A DNA stretch of 64,000 nt from Pseudoneurospora amorphoporcata. Taxonomy: Eukaryota; Ascomycota; Sordariomycetes; Sordariales; Sordariaceae. The notes under the pieces were generated by a model. The model saw only the letters and a list, made by a program, of their open reading frames with translations, did no database searches and was not told the origin of the DNA. The position numbers and the translations under genes are program-made. The stretch lies in contig MU859087.1 of assembly GCA_033297205.1 (NCBI GenBank), forward strand, positions 62,001 to 126,000. Direction: 5' to 3'. How positions within the stretch are numbered: position 1 is the first letter of the stretch; every line of letters begins with the position of its first letter. Of the stretch, positions 34,327 through 46,568 are shown piece after piece.

Positions 34327-35268
34327 GTTCAAAGTTCCTGCCGAACTGAGTGAGATCAAGATCTGTTTTTAACACTAGGTTGGTTCAGGTTGTGCTGGGG
34401 GTGAGGGACATGGGGGCAAGCCAGACCCAGTTCATCACTGCACCCCGCAAAACAGAAACAGGGACGGGAGTGCGGAGGAAAGATGCTTCCCGTCAGGTCC
34501 AATCCAGATCCAAACAGTGGGATATCCGACTGGTGGTCAATTGCAGCTGCCGCAAGGTCCCCGTCCAGTCGCAGTGATGCTGTGGAGCCGCAGGGCATTG
34601 ACGGCGGATGGATACGGGTGAAAGGGTCCCCAAAATTTGTGAGGAAAAAACAATCGGGATGGCGGCGCGCTATCGTTTGGGGTCTCGTGACCAACTCAAA
34701 TGGCGGTTTTGCAGATTACTCAGCCCCGCCGTTCCAGGTTTCCAGAATGTCTTCGGCAATCCTCGGCTGACAGGGACCGGCTGGCGGGGGAATTTGGGAA
34801 TTTGGAGGTCAAGTGAGAGACATCTCACCCGAAGTGATGTTGAAAGAAAATGGGGACCGGAATGTGCCCTCATTGTCTTTTCCCGGCTCCGCTGCAAAGT
34901 GTGTGATGTAATAATTCCGGTACCTGGATCGATCCTCCAAAATACCTTCAGTTCCTGTAACACAATATTTACAACAATTTCCTAGACTCGATCCTCAAAC
35001 CAGCGCTCTCTTCACAATTCAATTCCGCCATCCATTACCCTCCACTTCTTCCGTCTCGGCGCCGCAACGCTAGGGTTGTGTTTCTGGCTTGTGATCGCAA
35101 AGCAAAACCGGCAACTCTACCGTCGCATCGCCGAGTCCGCATCTTTTCACCCGAAGACTTTTCCGCCGGCAATGCGCTTATAGGAAGGCGCATTCAGTCT
35201 CTCTCCGAAATTACGATCCATCGCCCACGATATTCTGAGGAGCCCGTTTGAGGCCCGTGTCAGAGGGA
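34327..35268. other. Divergent promoter region, METTL4-like and Leu5-type carrier genes
   Basis: 0.94 kb with no supported coding frame. It must contain both promoters. The part near 35000-35260 is C/T-rich and fits the carrier leader. Confidence 0.55.
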
Positions 35269-36557
35269 ATGCCCCCGGCGCTCATCAGCCATGCCTCCAT
35301 GCCGGGGAGCGGATCAAACGAACCACGAGAGGTAGCCGCCGATGCGTTCCGGCTGGGGGCCAGGATACAGAAAGAGAAGGGTGAAGTAGCTGTCTGTCCG
35401 ACAGACGATGAGGCTTCTGTCCCGCGGTCAAAGAAGGATTCCGAGAATCTGAAGAAACGGAGTCTGGATTATGTCTGGAGATCGGGGGTAGCAGGGGGCT
35501 TGGCCGGATGTGCGGTATGTTTATTGAACCCCGGCGATACTACACTCGTTGCATCCCATGCGCGACCCGACCTCGATGAGCCTGACTGACCCTTCTTGTT
35601 CGACAGGCTAAAACCGTTGTCGCACCGCTTGACCGGGTCAAGATCCTGTTCCAGGCTCGCAATCCACACTTCCTCAAGTATGCGGGCTCATGGTGGGGAT
35701 TTGGGGAAGCTATAAAAGACATCTATCGACAGGATGGGCCAATCGGCCTTTTTAGGGGCCATTCCGCAACCCTCCTCAGGATCTTTCCGTACGCCGGCAT
35801 CAAGTTTCTGGCCTATGAGCAAGTCAGGGCACTTTTTATCACTCGCAAGGACCAGGAAACCCCCTTACGGCGGCTTGTCAGCGGCTCGCTCGCCGGCGTC
35901 ACTTCTGTCTTCTTCACCTACCCCCTCGAAGTGATCCGAGTACGACTAGCGTTCGAAACAAAACGGGAAGGCCGGTCATCCCTCCGATCCATCATTAGGC
36001 AAATATACAGCGAAAACGCCATGACAACTCCAGAAAACGCGCCACCTCCTTTGCGAAACATGACCGCGGCCTCAGCACACACGCCCGCTCTGATCCCAAA
36101 AACCGGTCTCGTCAACTTCTACCGCGGCTTCTCTCCCACTCTCCTCGGCATGCTTCCCTACGCTGGCATGTCCTTCCTCACGCACGACACTGTTGGCGAC
36201 ATATTTCGACACCCGAAGCTTGCGCAATGGACGACACTACCGCAACCAGAAAACGCGCCGGTCGGCAAGGCTGCCCCCTTGCGCTCATGGGCAGAGCTTT
36301 CGGCTGGTGGTATTGCGGGTCTGGTCTCGCAGACGGTGTCGTATCCATTGGAGGTCATCAGGCGAAGAATGCAGGTCGGCGGGGCAGTCGGCGATGGTCA
36401 TAGGATGACCATTGGCGAGACGGCCAAGCTGATCATGAGGGAACGTGGGTTCCGCGGCTTCTTTGTCGGGTTGACTATCGGATATGCGAAGGTGGTTCCC
36501 ATGGTGGCTGCGAGCTTCTACACTTACGAAAGGTTAAAGACATTTTTTGGCATATAG
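35269..36557 (+). CDS. Mitochondrial carrier, Leu5 type (coenzyme A import)
   Basis: Two exons (35269-35514 and 35607-36557) give 398 aa. Leu5-type carriers are needed for coenzyme A accumulation in the mitochondrial matrix. Three carrier repeats are visible, each with a PX(D/E)XX(K/R) signature: VVAPLDRVKILFQ, FTYPLEVIRVRL and VSYPLEVIRRRM. A hydrophilic N-terminal extension of about 75 residues precedes SLDYVWRSGVAGGLAGCAAK, a strong Leu5-branch motif. The phase 0 intron splits GCA-AKTVVAP. The second repeat has an insertion of about 30 residues (TTPENAPPP to IPKTG), which lengthens the protein relative to yeast. Start: the frame is open upstream only through a TTG, so ATG 35269 is used. 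Confidence 0.92.
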
Positions 36558-38085
36558 GATAAAGAACTTTTCTTGCTATGGGCTAGGGGAGTCTTGAAAC
36601 GGGCGGTCAAGCTTGGTTTCACTTACTACAAGGGTTGTTTGTACTTGGGGCGTACGCACGAGACACATTTCCATGGCGTTGGTTGGCTTGGTTTTTTATA
36701 GGCAAATTATATACACCCCAGAGATATTCTTGGCTTAGAGCTGAAAGGATGCCATTTGGGGGTTCTGGTCCACTCCGGTATCATTATGACATTTGAGACT
36801 TGCTCCGTTTGTAGCCGTAGGGGAGTCGTGTGGTTGTTCAAATATCATCAGGCATACAGAAGTGCACGCGAAACGGGTTTGGTTCTAGAGACAATAGAGT
36901 CATAGACTTGGGCTATAGGCAATCAGCATCAGGAGAGTTAAGTATACAAGATTTTGGTCGCGGACTCGATGCAAACTATTACTTGTTGTCAACATTGCCA
37001 TTTTAAGTAAACAGTTACGAATTAGAAACTCCATTTGCAACGTGCATACTCTGCAATTTATTATAGGTGCCAATCCGTGTCTTCTATGGAAGGCATCAAC
37101 TTTATATGTCGAGGTGTCTATCACGCAAACATGCGTTCCAATCTACACGCTATTTTCTACGACGTGAGGGACTCCTCACAGTTTCTTGTGGCGGCACTCT
37201 CATAAAGTCAAAGAAGCTTACGTGCGAGATCGATTGAACCACTTCACCTTGACGTGTCATCTCACGATCCCCAGTCACGGCTCACGTTCTAGGGCATAGA
37301 AGCCCAGCCCACCCCATCGATTTTGCCTGTTGGAGTTTACTCCTAACCTAATCTCTTCGGCCTTCAGTAGCCAAATATTACATTCATCACCTTTCACCTC
37401 TATAAAAGCTGGCGCTGTGATAGCTATCGGAACTCGGAAACCATGTAGAGGATGCGAGGGACTGAAGAAGGTCCGAAAGAGGTTAGCAATCTGTCTGGTA
37501 CATCCATGTCTCCTACAAGTACGTTCGTTACATATACCACGCCTACCTAGGCTCGGTTTCAGACCTCGTAAAGGCAGCGCATTTCAGGACGCACGGAAGT
37601 AAGCTGAGACGCTCGGAGTGCTGTCAGAGCGAATGTCACCGAAGGAGTGTAAAATGAGACAGCTAGAAGTATGCAGCGATATGTTAACTTCTTGTAATCC
37701 AGAACTTGAGTATAACTCTATGTAGACGAAACTCAAAAAAGGGGGAAGAAAGACAAAACGAGACACTCTTGTCCTGTAAGTCGACTTTTCAAAAGTATCA
37801 TGTTGTTAATCACACAATATGAAGTTCAAGTGCAAGGTAATATGTTATGTTTTCATGTCTTTTGTATTCGATACTTTCGGGTATTATTCTCCACTCCCTA
37901 GACTTTATCGCAAGATTTTTGCCCCGCCAATAATTCTCTCCCCTCCCCCCCCCTCCCAAAACTTTCACCTTAGATCCTCTCGCTATCTTTTTCCCCCGCC
38001 ACTAATCATCCTATCATTAAAAGGCAAATAATGCCATATTATAACCAAATTTTGACAGCCCGTCCCTCTTTAGACATGGACAGCA
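36558..38085. other. Convergent 3' intergenic region, carrier and phosphate permease genes
   Basis: 1.5 kb between two converging genes, relatively AT-rich, with a C-run (37942-37955) near the permease end. No coding frame is supported. It is longer than needed for two 3' ends, so an unannotated non-coding transcript is possible but not shown. Confidence 0.5.
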
Positions 38086-39851
38086 CTACTGCCCGTGGGG
38101 TGCATCCGTTTTGTTCTCAATGACGGCGGCCGCATTCCTCTGCGCCTCCTCCTCACCACTCATATCATACTCGCCCGCCAGCTCCTCGAGCGTCTTCCTC
38201 TTGGTCTCAGGGATCAAGAAAGTGGTGCCAACTCCGAGCAACATGAATAGGGCATAGATCTCGAGAACATGGTCCATCCAGGGGTTTTTGTTACCACCGG
38301 GGACGGCACCACGGGTGCGCAGGGGAGCAATGGCGCCCTGGCCAATGATGGAGCCGATCTTGCCCATGGCGGCGCTCAAGCCGTGCGAGGTAGACCGATA
38401 ACGGGTGGGGAAGACCTCGCCGGGGACGATGAAGGTGGTGGCGTTGGGGCCAAAGTTGAAGAAGAACTGGGCGAGCACAAAGATGGCGAGCAGAGCGTTG
38501 GGCGAGAGGTGCTTGTAGGCGAAGCCCATGACCACGAACAGGATGGTGAGGATGCCGAAGCCCATGAACTGGATCGGCTTGCGGCCGATGGTGTCGACGG
38601 TGAGGACAGTGACCCAGTAACCCGGGACGGCACCGGCGAGGACAATGATCAAGTTGCCGACGGCGGTGTTGTAGAGGATCTCGTACGTGTTCTTGGCGCC
38701 GGCGGTGGAGTAGCCGATGACATCGAGGATAGTGGCGTTGTTGAGCGAGACGCCGTAGTAGGCAATGTCGAGGAAGCACCATGAGAGAGCGGTGCCGGCG
38801 AGCAGCATGGCGTTCTTGCGCTTGGAATAGTGGCGGAAGAAGTCCCTCCAGCTGGCCTTGGGGATCTCCATCTTCTTCTCGGCCTCCTGCTGGATGGCGA
38901 TGCGGGTGGCCGCGTCAGGCTGGCCCTTGGGCTGGCCATTCTTGAAGGCTTCGATGTCGTCGCTGGCCTGCTCGACGTCCCTCTTGACGTCGAAGGTGTA
39001 GCGGGGGGTCTCGGGGATGGTCAAGCGGTAGTAGAGCGCAATGCAGCCGGGGACGGCACCGATACCAATGACTGTACGCCACATCTTATCAACGGCGACG
39101 GCACAATCTCCGGTGCAGGTAGCCAGGGTAGGAGAAGGCTCCAGTGACTTCTTGAAACCGAGTGTAACGAACAACATGACGAATGCGGCAGCAAGCTGGC
39201 CAAGACCCTGCATAGCGAAGACAGCACCCATCATGGCACCTCTCCACTTGGTTGTAGCAAACTCGGAGGTGATAATACTGGAGAGAGGATAGTCTCCGCC
39301 GATACCGACACCCTGTTGTAAGTGTGAGTTAGCTAAGTGTCTCTTATGAAAAGGGGAGTGTTTGAACGATTGCTTACCATCAGAACACGCCAGAAGATGA
39401 GGATGCCGATGATGTTGATGGAAGGAGACCCAGAGCACAAAGCCTGAGCGAGAGTGGCGAAGATGATGAAGAGCAGTTCCAATCCGTACATGCTCTTACG
39501 ACCGAAGATATCAGCAGCGGCGCCGAAGCCGACCTGGCCAATAACCGTGCCGGCCGAGGTTGCGAGCTTGATGGCGGTGTCGGAGGTGGTAGGCATCTTG
39601 CCTACGCCTGGGAAGTAGACAACGCCAACCATGACAGTCAGAAGAGAGGCGGTGAAGATGTCGTAAGAGTCTGTGAAGAAACCGACGCCGGCAACAGCGA
39701 CGGCTCGGACGTGATACCATCCGAATGGTGCTTTGTCGACTTCGGCGAGGGCGAGTCGTCGCCTCTCGTTGGGATCCTTGATGTGAAGAAAGTCATTGTG
39801 GAAGTTGTGGTAGGCCTTGTTGCCTCCGGCGGTCTTCTGAGGTTCACCCAT
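38086..39851 (-). CDS. High-affinity phosphate permease, PHO84/PHO-5 type (MFS)
   Basis: Two exons (39851-39378 and 39312-38086) give 566 aa. It is a proton-phosphate symporter of the plasma membrane. Twelve helices are expected. Diagnostic motifs of the phosphate:H+ symporter branch are GFFTDSYDIF, GQVGFGAAADIFGRK, the loop MGVGIGGDYPLSS (split by the intron), TIPETPRYTFDV, SWCFLDIAYYGVSLNN, DTIGRKPIQ, FNFGPNATTFIVPGEVFPTRYRST, and FLIPETKRKTLEEL near the end. The central cytoplasmic loop is charged, as usual. Phosphate starvation control by a Pho4/NUC-1-like factor is likely: a CACGTG with favourable flanks lies about 470 bp upstream. The frame upstream of ATG 39851 has no other ATG. Confidence 0.95.
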
Positions 39852-40322
39852 GGCTGTTGTCGTCGTGGCAGTATCGAAAACTTGAGACGCTGTTGATGCT
39901 CGAGGCAACAAAGCCGGACTTGGTGAAAGAGACTTGCTGGTCCGAGGGAACCAAGCGAGGTAGAAGGGTGGAAGGACCTGGTTGTTGTGTTGTCGAGGAG
40001 ATTCGGAGGGAAGGATGGAGGTGGTATGCAGTGGGAATTTATGTTATAGAGGTAAAGAGAGGTATCGGGAGGGATAGGACTACAGTGTACCCCAGGATTA
40101 GGTATTCACATCGGATGGCGTGAAAGGCTGACAATCTCTGAGACATGACCCTGCCCGCGGGATATCCTCAATAGGTTGACGCAACCCACTCCCACACCAA
40201 TGGTTCACGGATATCTTGCCTTTACAAGCTAGCGAGTCCATCCTGTTCACTCCCTGCGAAGAGCACGATGATGGCCCTTGCCATCCTCCTCGCACTCGAG
40301 ACAGAGAACCTATCTTTACGCA

Positions 40323-40328
40323 CACGTG
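40323..40328 (-). promoter_or_regulatory. Pho4/NUC-1-type CACGTG site upstream of the phosphate permease
   Basis: CACGTGGG (40323-40330) is the high-affinity form of the yeast Pho4 site, and Neurospora NUC-1 recognises the same CACGTG core. It lies about 470 bp before the permease ATG. A second core, ACACGTGT, is at 41009-41014, about 1.16 kb upstream. The assignment rests on motif and context. Confidence 0.45.
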
Positions 40329-41794
40329 GGTAGCTTCCGAAACCAGCGAGCTCAAGGCACCAAGCTTCGGCCAAGAAAAGCCAGTGGCGGTAACGACGGC
40401 AAACTCTGAAAGCTTCGATCACTTGGCGTCTGTAGGAAAGATGCGGTTTTGCCCTCGGGAATCGTCTGGAAGCCTGGGCGCCCAGTTTACCTCCACGGGT
40501 ACCTAGCTGAGCCTGGTCCGTATGCGAAAGAGCGTTGCATACCGTTGACTGCAAATGCTGAAGTGCTTGGCTGATGCTTGGTTATCCAGTCTGGCGGAGG
40601 CATGAAGCTCGTGGGCTCAGCATTACACCTGATTGGCCTGTTGCTCACGGGGTGGGGGCTCCCACGTCCAGAAACTTTGACAAGAAGCTTCCTTGGCTTT
40701 GGGACAAGATCGATATCGGTCCAGGGACATCAAGGAGGGTTGGATGTCTGTTCATCACATAAGAGGAGGTACACTGGTTCATAGTGTAGTGTCCAGTCGA
40801 AGCAAGTCCGAGGTCTCATAACAGGGTCTGGACCGGTCTGTTGCCCGTCCTGCTCCGTCCAAGACCCCGGGCCTTCTCTTTGCCTCTAACCTCACTTGGC
40901 AAGCTGCCCCTGGGCACATCCAGGCACCTGCGTGGGCCACTGCAACAACCCCAGACAAGCGCCGCTCTTTCAGAGGGTCTTCCCTGCGAATCGCATTGAA
41001 AGAGGCCACACGTGTGAGCACAATGCGCTGTGGTTCGCCTTTCCACCATGGGGTTCGGTTCTTTTAAGGTTCTGCGGACCCCTGTCGCAGCCGAACCACC
41101 GACACTGTGTGTTTTGACCCACCCACGCGAGGTGCCCCACGCACTCGGTACCCGCCAACCCCACTGCAACAACCATGGTTGATTTGTGATAAGTTGCTCA
41201 CATGCAAGGACTCATCCGTGGCCACGCACACAACAGACTACATGATTCATCTTGTCTTCAACAAAACCTCGTTCAAGTTCGTGCTTGTCTATCGGCTGAA
41301 CTGGGGCATCAAGGTTCAAGGTTGGCCACCAACGTGTCTTTATGCATAGGTATTCGAGAAAGCATGGGCGCCGCGTGTGTGACTGTGACGGTAGAAGACC
41401 TTTTCAATTTCTGGCTTTCAGCACGTAGCGTATGATTTTTTCGCAATGCTCAACCAATCACGACGCCAATTTTAACCACGAGATGAAAACATCAATTACA
41501 GAGCTCCTCTCGTGATATCAGCCGATTGGGAAGTTGGTAGACCTGATGAGATGAACTGCATTCCCATGAAATTCGAGATCCTTTGCGATTCTGTTGTATG
41601 ATGCGAATACAAACTGGTGCTCAACCTGCGTATGCCAAGCTGACCTGTCAACCCAAGTGCCCGGCGCATACCATGCCTTTGCATGGTGTGCGGCATACAT
41701 TATTCAGCGAGCCGTGCCGACGTCAACAAACTTGCGGGACCATATCGTGAGCACGTAGGGCTTTTGTGGCACTTCATTGGCTCTGTCATTCAAT

Positions 41795-41856
41795 ACAAGC
41801 TTTCCCATCCTTCGCACAAGCTTTCCCTCCTTTACACAAGCTTTCTGTTCTCTGCA
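41795..41856. repeat. Tandem repeat, three units of about 20-21 bp
   Basis: Units start at 41795, 41816 and 41836, each with ACAAGCTTTC followed by a C/T-rich half. The third unit is diverged in its second half. The repeat is not in a coding gene. Confidence 0.7.
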
Positions 41857-42220
41857 GAAGCACTCTTTCGGTGCGTGGTGTGTAGGCTTGGGTGACATCT
41901 TGATACAGATCGGGAAGGAAGGGCGTCTTCATCGGAACAAGCACAAGGAGGTACCCGAGACACTCAAGCTTTGCCAAGGTCGGCAAAGTGACGAAACTGT
42001 TGTAGGCGTAGTTGCGTGGTGGTTGCGTCCGACCCAGGCATCCATTGGTGGCTTGGCAAGGCTGTGTGGCGGCATGACGACTTGCAGCATCATATAACCC
42101 AAGGTGTCTCGGAGAATGGCAAATGGCGTCTGAGCCTACCATTGTCTTCGTACCATCGATTCTTGGTGGACGGTAAAGCAGTGAACCTGCCATCTCAGTT
42201 TGGCTCCCTTTCAAAACATT

Positions 42221-43494
42221 TTATACCTCAACGATGTCGTCATCCTCTTCTACTGCTCCTCCTTCATTCTCTTCCCCATCAGCTTCGTCTCTCATGAGCA
42301 CGTTGACTAGTCGCTCGCAAGCATCCTGGACGGCTTGATCGTTAACACGCAGGTGGGTTTCCCGAATAATGGGGTAAACGCTGACGCTCCTCATCAAATC
42401 GCGGCCAGCCCTCGTAGTAGTCAGGAGAGTAAGAGTTTCAAGGTGAGTCAGAATGTTGCTGCTGTCGGGATCGCGCTGCTTGTCTGGCGGCAATAGCTGG
42501 AGATCGGTAAGCATTTCCAATGCCTCGTCCTCAGGATAAACTTCGCCGCCCATGATAGGAAGCAAAACGTAGGGCAAGATATTGACGTCATCCTCGTCCA
42601 AAAACTTTGGGTGCGAAGGAATGTCAAAAGCAGCGTTCTTGATAATGCTCGCCACTCCCTTTCGCCTGATATCGGACTTGTGTTCGGTAAAGACCTTGAT
42701 CTTGTTGATAGGAATGACGTCGTCGTATTCTTGTCTGTTGACGAAGTAGTGCCGAATCTTGTCATGTTTCGAAAGGTCGGCAAAAACATAGGAGAGGTAG
42801 TCGTAGTCGGCATGTTTGTTGTAAGTCCCATCGGCGCCCTTGACGAAGAGGTCCATCAATTGATTAATGACCCTACCGTCGGACCCCAGCTTCTCGGGAG
42901 CGGGCTGCTTTCGGTCCAGCAAGCTTTTGAGTCCATCCCACTTGGTCAAGTTTGCCAGCAACATAGCCATAAGGTTGGCGTTGACCTCATCGGAATCCTA
43001 TAGGGACGGGATGGCAGCGGTTAGTCCTTGCGGCGCGCGCACAATGGGAGCTCGGACTGGATGCACATACGACAAGAAGCCCTAGTAGAATTCCAAGGAA
43101 CCGGTCATCGGTCGCGACGTATTCAAGCACATCCTTCTCGGCTGTCAAGTTGATCAGACATGTCAGGGCGTGCTCGGCGATTTTCTGAGCATGAGACCGA
43201 CGTCTTAGCTGAAGCTGCTTGGGCGCAAACAAGACAGGTCTTTTGGGCCTACCGGATGGTCGCGGATCAAGAACTTGAGATGCTTGATGGGAGTGAGGTC
43301 GTCGGTCTTGAAGAGGGCGGGCTGAGACGCCGAGAAGGGCACCAAATTTTCGGTCGCGAGAAGGCGGATTTTGGCGTTCGGCGAGGCAATGAAGCCCACA
43401 AGCTTCAGGCGATTGTAGTGATTAGTTGCCTGTCCATTGACATTGAACGCTGAACTGACTCTGGCAGAATTACCTCCTCAAGTTCGGTCGGCAT
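42221..43494 (-). CDS. hgh1: Hgh1 family protein (eEF2 folding cofactor)
   Basis: Four exons (43494-43474, 43402-43253, 43184-43071, 42997-42221) give 353 aa. Hgh1 is an armadillo-repeat protein that works with TRiC and Hsp90 cofactors to fold translation elongation factor 2. The start, MPTELEE-LVGFIASPNAKIR, and the following ATENLVPFSASQPALF, KFLIRDHP, and NLTAEKDVLEYVATDDRFL are typical. Exon 4 carries NANLMAMLLANLTKWDGL, HYFVNRQEYDDVIP, SDIRRKGVASIIKNAAFD and the conserved ILPYVLLPIMGGEVYPEDEA. The last 20 residues are very acidic, as in the family. Exon 1 has only 21 coding bases. All four junctions are phase 0. The gene is divergent from the bystin gene, with 512 bp between the starts. 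Confidence 0.93.
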
Positions 43495-44006
43495 ATTGTC
43501 TGTGTCGCTGGTGACTGGAAGTGTTGTTGTTGTTGTTGTTGTTGTTGTATGCGACTTTGTATAAGCTCGTAACGGGTGCTTTGATATCGCGACCTTGCTC
43601 TTTTCCCAGGACCAAAGCTGCAAAAACCGCAAAGGCAAGGGACAAAATTCCAACTGCAGCCGAAGAAGGGGGGCACAGTGACGAAAATGCGGGGCAGTAA
43701 AATGTTTATCGCTGCCCCGACCGGCGCGTCCAAGCTGTTCGATAAGCGATAGCAGGCCATGTACGGCTTATCATTTTCACCGCCCTGGCAATCAGAAAAC
43801 ACACAACCGCAATGTGACCAACCACAAGCGTAGCGCAAGCCTTTCAATTGCCAAGACTTCACGGCGGGAACAATTTGTCCAAGCGTCGCCGAAAAAAATA
43901 TCCCCAGTTGTGCAGCCAATTCGACATCGCGAAGAGACAAGCGAACCGGGAGAGCTCCGTATCATCAACTCCTTTCCCATCACACAACTCCGTACCGCTA
44001 TTCAAG
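43495..44006. promoter_or_regulatory. Shared divergent promoter, hgh1 and bystin genes
   Basis: 512 bp separate the two start codons. Both products serve translation (eEF2 folding and 40S assembly), so shared control is plausible. A (GTT)8 tract (43523-43548) lies 29 bp upstream of the hgh1 ATG, probably in its 5' leader, where the mRNA would carry an AAC/ACA repeat. No TATA box is obvious. Confidence 0.5.
43523..43548. repeat. (GTT)8 microsatellite in the hgh1 leader
   Basis: Eight GTT units and two extra bases lie immediately upstream of the hgh1 start codon. In the mRNA sense the tract is a C/A-rich, unstructured repeat. Confidence 0.9.
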
Positions 44007-45769
44007 ATGCCCAAGGCAACAGCAGCCACGTCGAAGAGGCGCCACAACCCCCTCGAGGCCGACCTGGTCTCTACCGGCGTTCTCAAGAACAACTCGGGCA
44101 AAAAGACCAAGAAGACTCGCGCCGAAGATGACGGAGATGAGCAAAAGTATGTCGACGCCAAGGCTTCGCGCAACATTCTGGCTATGAGCAGGAGCCTCAT
44201 CGAGGAAGAGGAGAACCTCCGCACAACACAAAACGCCGCCTCCGGATCTGCCCCTTCCGCGTTCGAGTTCGACCCATCGAGATTCGACGGCAACGATGAC
44301 GAAGACGACAAGTTTGAGAACGACGAGGCCTGGGGCGATGAGGAAGAGGAGGAAGTAGAGGAAATCGAAGTCGACGCCACCGATCTCGAGACATTCAATC
44401 AGTTTATCACACCCACAATGAACGAGGACCCGCTCCTAACACACGGATGGGATGGGAAGCCAGAAGGGGCAGAAGAGGAGGGACAGAGCGTAAACTTGGC
44501 GGATTTGATTCTTGCCAAGATCGCGGAGAAGGAAGCCGGTGTTCCCCAGGGCGGTTACCGTGACGCACCCGGCCCAATTGATGAAGATTACGAAATCCCG
44601 CCCAAGGTGGTGGAGGTGTTTGAGAAGTAGGCTGGCCTTTCGCTTCTATCACCCTCTTTGCAGACTGCTGACAAATTTGCCTCGCAGGATTGGCATGATT
44701 CTTTCACGCTACAAGTCTGGACCACTTCCCAAGCCCTTCAAGGTCCTTCCTCAAATTCCTCATTGGGAGGACATCTTGCCCATCACACAGCCCGAGTCCT
44801 GGACACCAAATGCCTGGTAGGTTGCTTTCTCTGCTTCTAACAGCCCTGGGAAACGCTGCTAACCCTTGTGACCATTAGCTATGCGGCAACCAGGATATTT
44901 GCGTCCGCCAAGGAGGCTGTTCTTCAACGGTTCATGGAGATGGTGATCTTGGAACGTGTCCGCGAGGATATCCACGAGACCAAGAAGCTCAACGTCCATC
45001 TTTTCAACTCCCTAAAAAAGGCCCTTTACAAGCCTGGCGGTTTCTTCAAGGGTATAATGTTTCACCGCTTACCCGGTATTTTGCAGAAAACGGGCAAACC
45101 AGCTAACGTCTGGCAGGCTTCCTGTTTCCTTTGGCGGCTTCCGGAACGTGCTCTCTGCGTGAGGCGCAGATTGTCGCCGGTGTTTTGACCCGTATCACCA
45201 TTCCGGCCGTCCACTCCGGTATGGCTATCAAGGGCCTGTGCGAAATCTCTTCAGCGCAAGCTTCTCAGAAGCTCGACTGCGTGAGCGCTACAAATTTCCT
45301 CCTGAAGACTCTTATCGAGAAGCGTCACGCCTTGCGTTAGTCCAATTCCCGAGATGACATTGATGGCATTTTCTGACTCCGTAATACAGCCTTCCAAGCG
45401 CTCGACGCCCTTGTCTTCCACTTCCTTCGGTATCCCGCTTTTGCCACCGGCGGGCACATGGCACCCAACGCCTTGCCAGTCATCTTCCATCAGTGCATGC
45501 TCTCATTTGCTCAAAGATACAAGACGAACAGTGGGTTTTCTTCTCTTACCGTCATTGCTTTACTACGCGTCGATATGTGTTCGAGTAATAACCGCGCTTT
45601 TTATATAGTCACGGAGGATCAGCGAGAGGCTCTTCTGGACCTTCTCCTAACCCACGGCCATGACAAGATTTCGCCCGAGATCAGGCGAGAACTTCTCGCG
45701 GGCCGCGGGGGTGGTGTCCCTGTCGCGCAACCCGGTTTCGATGGCGATGACACGATGATGGATGCTTGA
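44007..45769 (+). CDS. enp1: Bystin, essential nuclear protein 1 (40S ribosome assembly)
   Basis: Six exons (44007-44626, 44688-44816, 44879-45051, 45117-45335, 45390-45530, 45609-45769) give 480 aa, close to yeast Enp1. It is a late 40S assembly factor of the nucleolus and cytoplasm. The N-terminal 200 residues are charged (KRRHNPLEADL, a basic KKTKKTR, then acidic runs). The bystin domain starts at VVEVFEK-IGMILSRYKSGPLPK and continues with LPQIPHWEDIL, WTPNACYAATRIFASAK, NVHLFNSLKKALYKPGGFFKG, FLFPLAASGTCSLREAQIVA, HALPFQALDALVFHFLRYP and FHQCMLSFAQRYK, ending DQREALLDLL. Every intron is short (54-78 bp) and GT..AG. The segment EISSAQASQKLDCVSATNFL departs from most homologues but stays in frame. 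Confidence 0.94.
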
Positions 45770-46568
45770 ACAATATCGGTGATCCGGTGATGACTTATAG
45801 ACGATGAACCCTTAGCAGGCAACGAGGACACGTGGTTACTTCCATGCCTAGTACGCGCATGGAGACGGGAGTTGTATTGTTCAGTGGCCTTGGTGGGTTG
45901 GGCAGTCCTTAGATATGGGCGCCTTTGATGTGCTAGGTCACGCTAGACAGTGGCTACACACGCCGCTTGAATAAGAAGTGGTTACGACATGTCAGTCATT
46001 ATGTACCCTTTGGATTAGAGTAATGCTGACCGACTAGCAAAAGTAGATGTTGACGACCTATGATATACTTTAGAGCGCAGAGTTATAAAATCAGATACCC
46101 GTTTTAGCAGGAGCCATTACAGATGTGATGTGCCTTGAAATAAGTATTTTCTGCTATTTGAAGAAAGCTGCCTCCATCTTCTTGTCTTTTTCGTGCACTC
46201 AGCTTGTTTGGGTGGCTCCCCCTAGTTTTTGATCCCAAGGCAGTCACGACCCTCTGCCGCACTGCCGGATTGAAAGAACAGTGAAGAGAAAGCCGAAGGT
46301 ATGCAGTTATCCTACTTCGATATCTCATGTATCTGACGGAATCATCCTGTACCACTTTTTCCACACCAGCCTCTACTCTTCCCTTCTTTACATCCAGTCA
46401 ACCCAAGCATTCCACGTGCTCGTCCTCTCCCGTATCCCTATTTATTCTAAAACTGTTTCTTCACCCTGAACCCCCAACCTCTTTTCCGCATTGTTCCACC
46501 ATAACATGATTTTCGCCGCTGCGCCCTGTCGCTTCGCCTAATCGACCCGACACCACCTCGACCTTGAC
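45770..46568. other. Intergenic region, bystin gene to proline-rich protein gene
   Basis: This holds the bystin 3' region and the promoter of the following plus-strand gene. CACGTG motifs lie near 45828 and 46413. The leader before 46569 is C/T-rich. No extra gene is seen. Confidence 0.55.

Larger units (their letters stand above)
39852..42220. other. Phosphate permease upstream region and hgh1 3' region
   Basis: 2.4 kb without a supported gene. The left half is the promoter of the minus-strand phosphate permease and contains CACGTG at 40323-40328 and 41009-41014. A three-unit tandem repeat lies at 41795-41856. The open frames here are short and unlike known proteins. Confidence 0.55.

Noticed and set aside
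38269..38784. 171-codon frame antisense to the phosphate permease
   Set aside because: It is the opposite strand of a highly codon-biased real gene; its Gly/Asp/Val-rich composition is the usual shadow effect.
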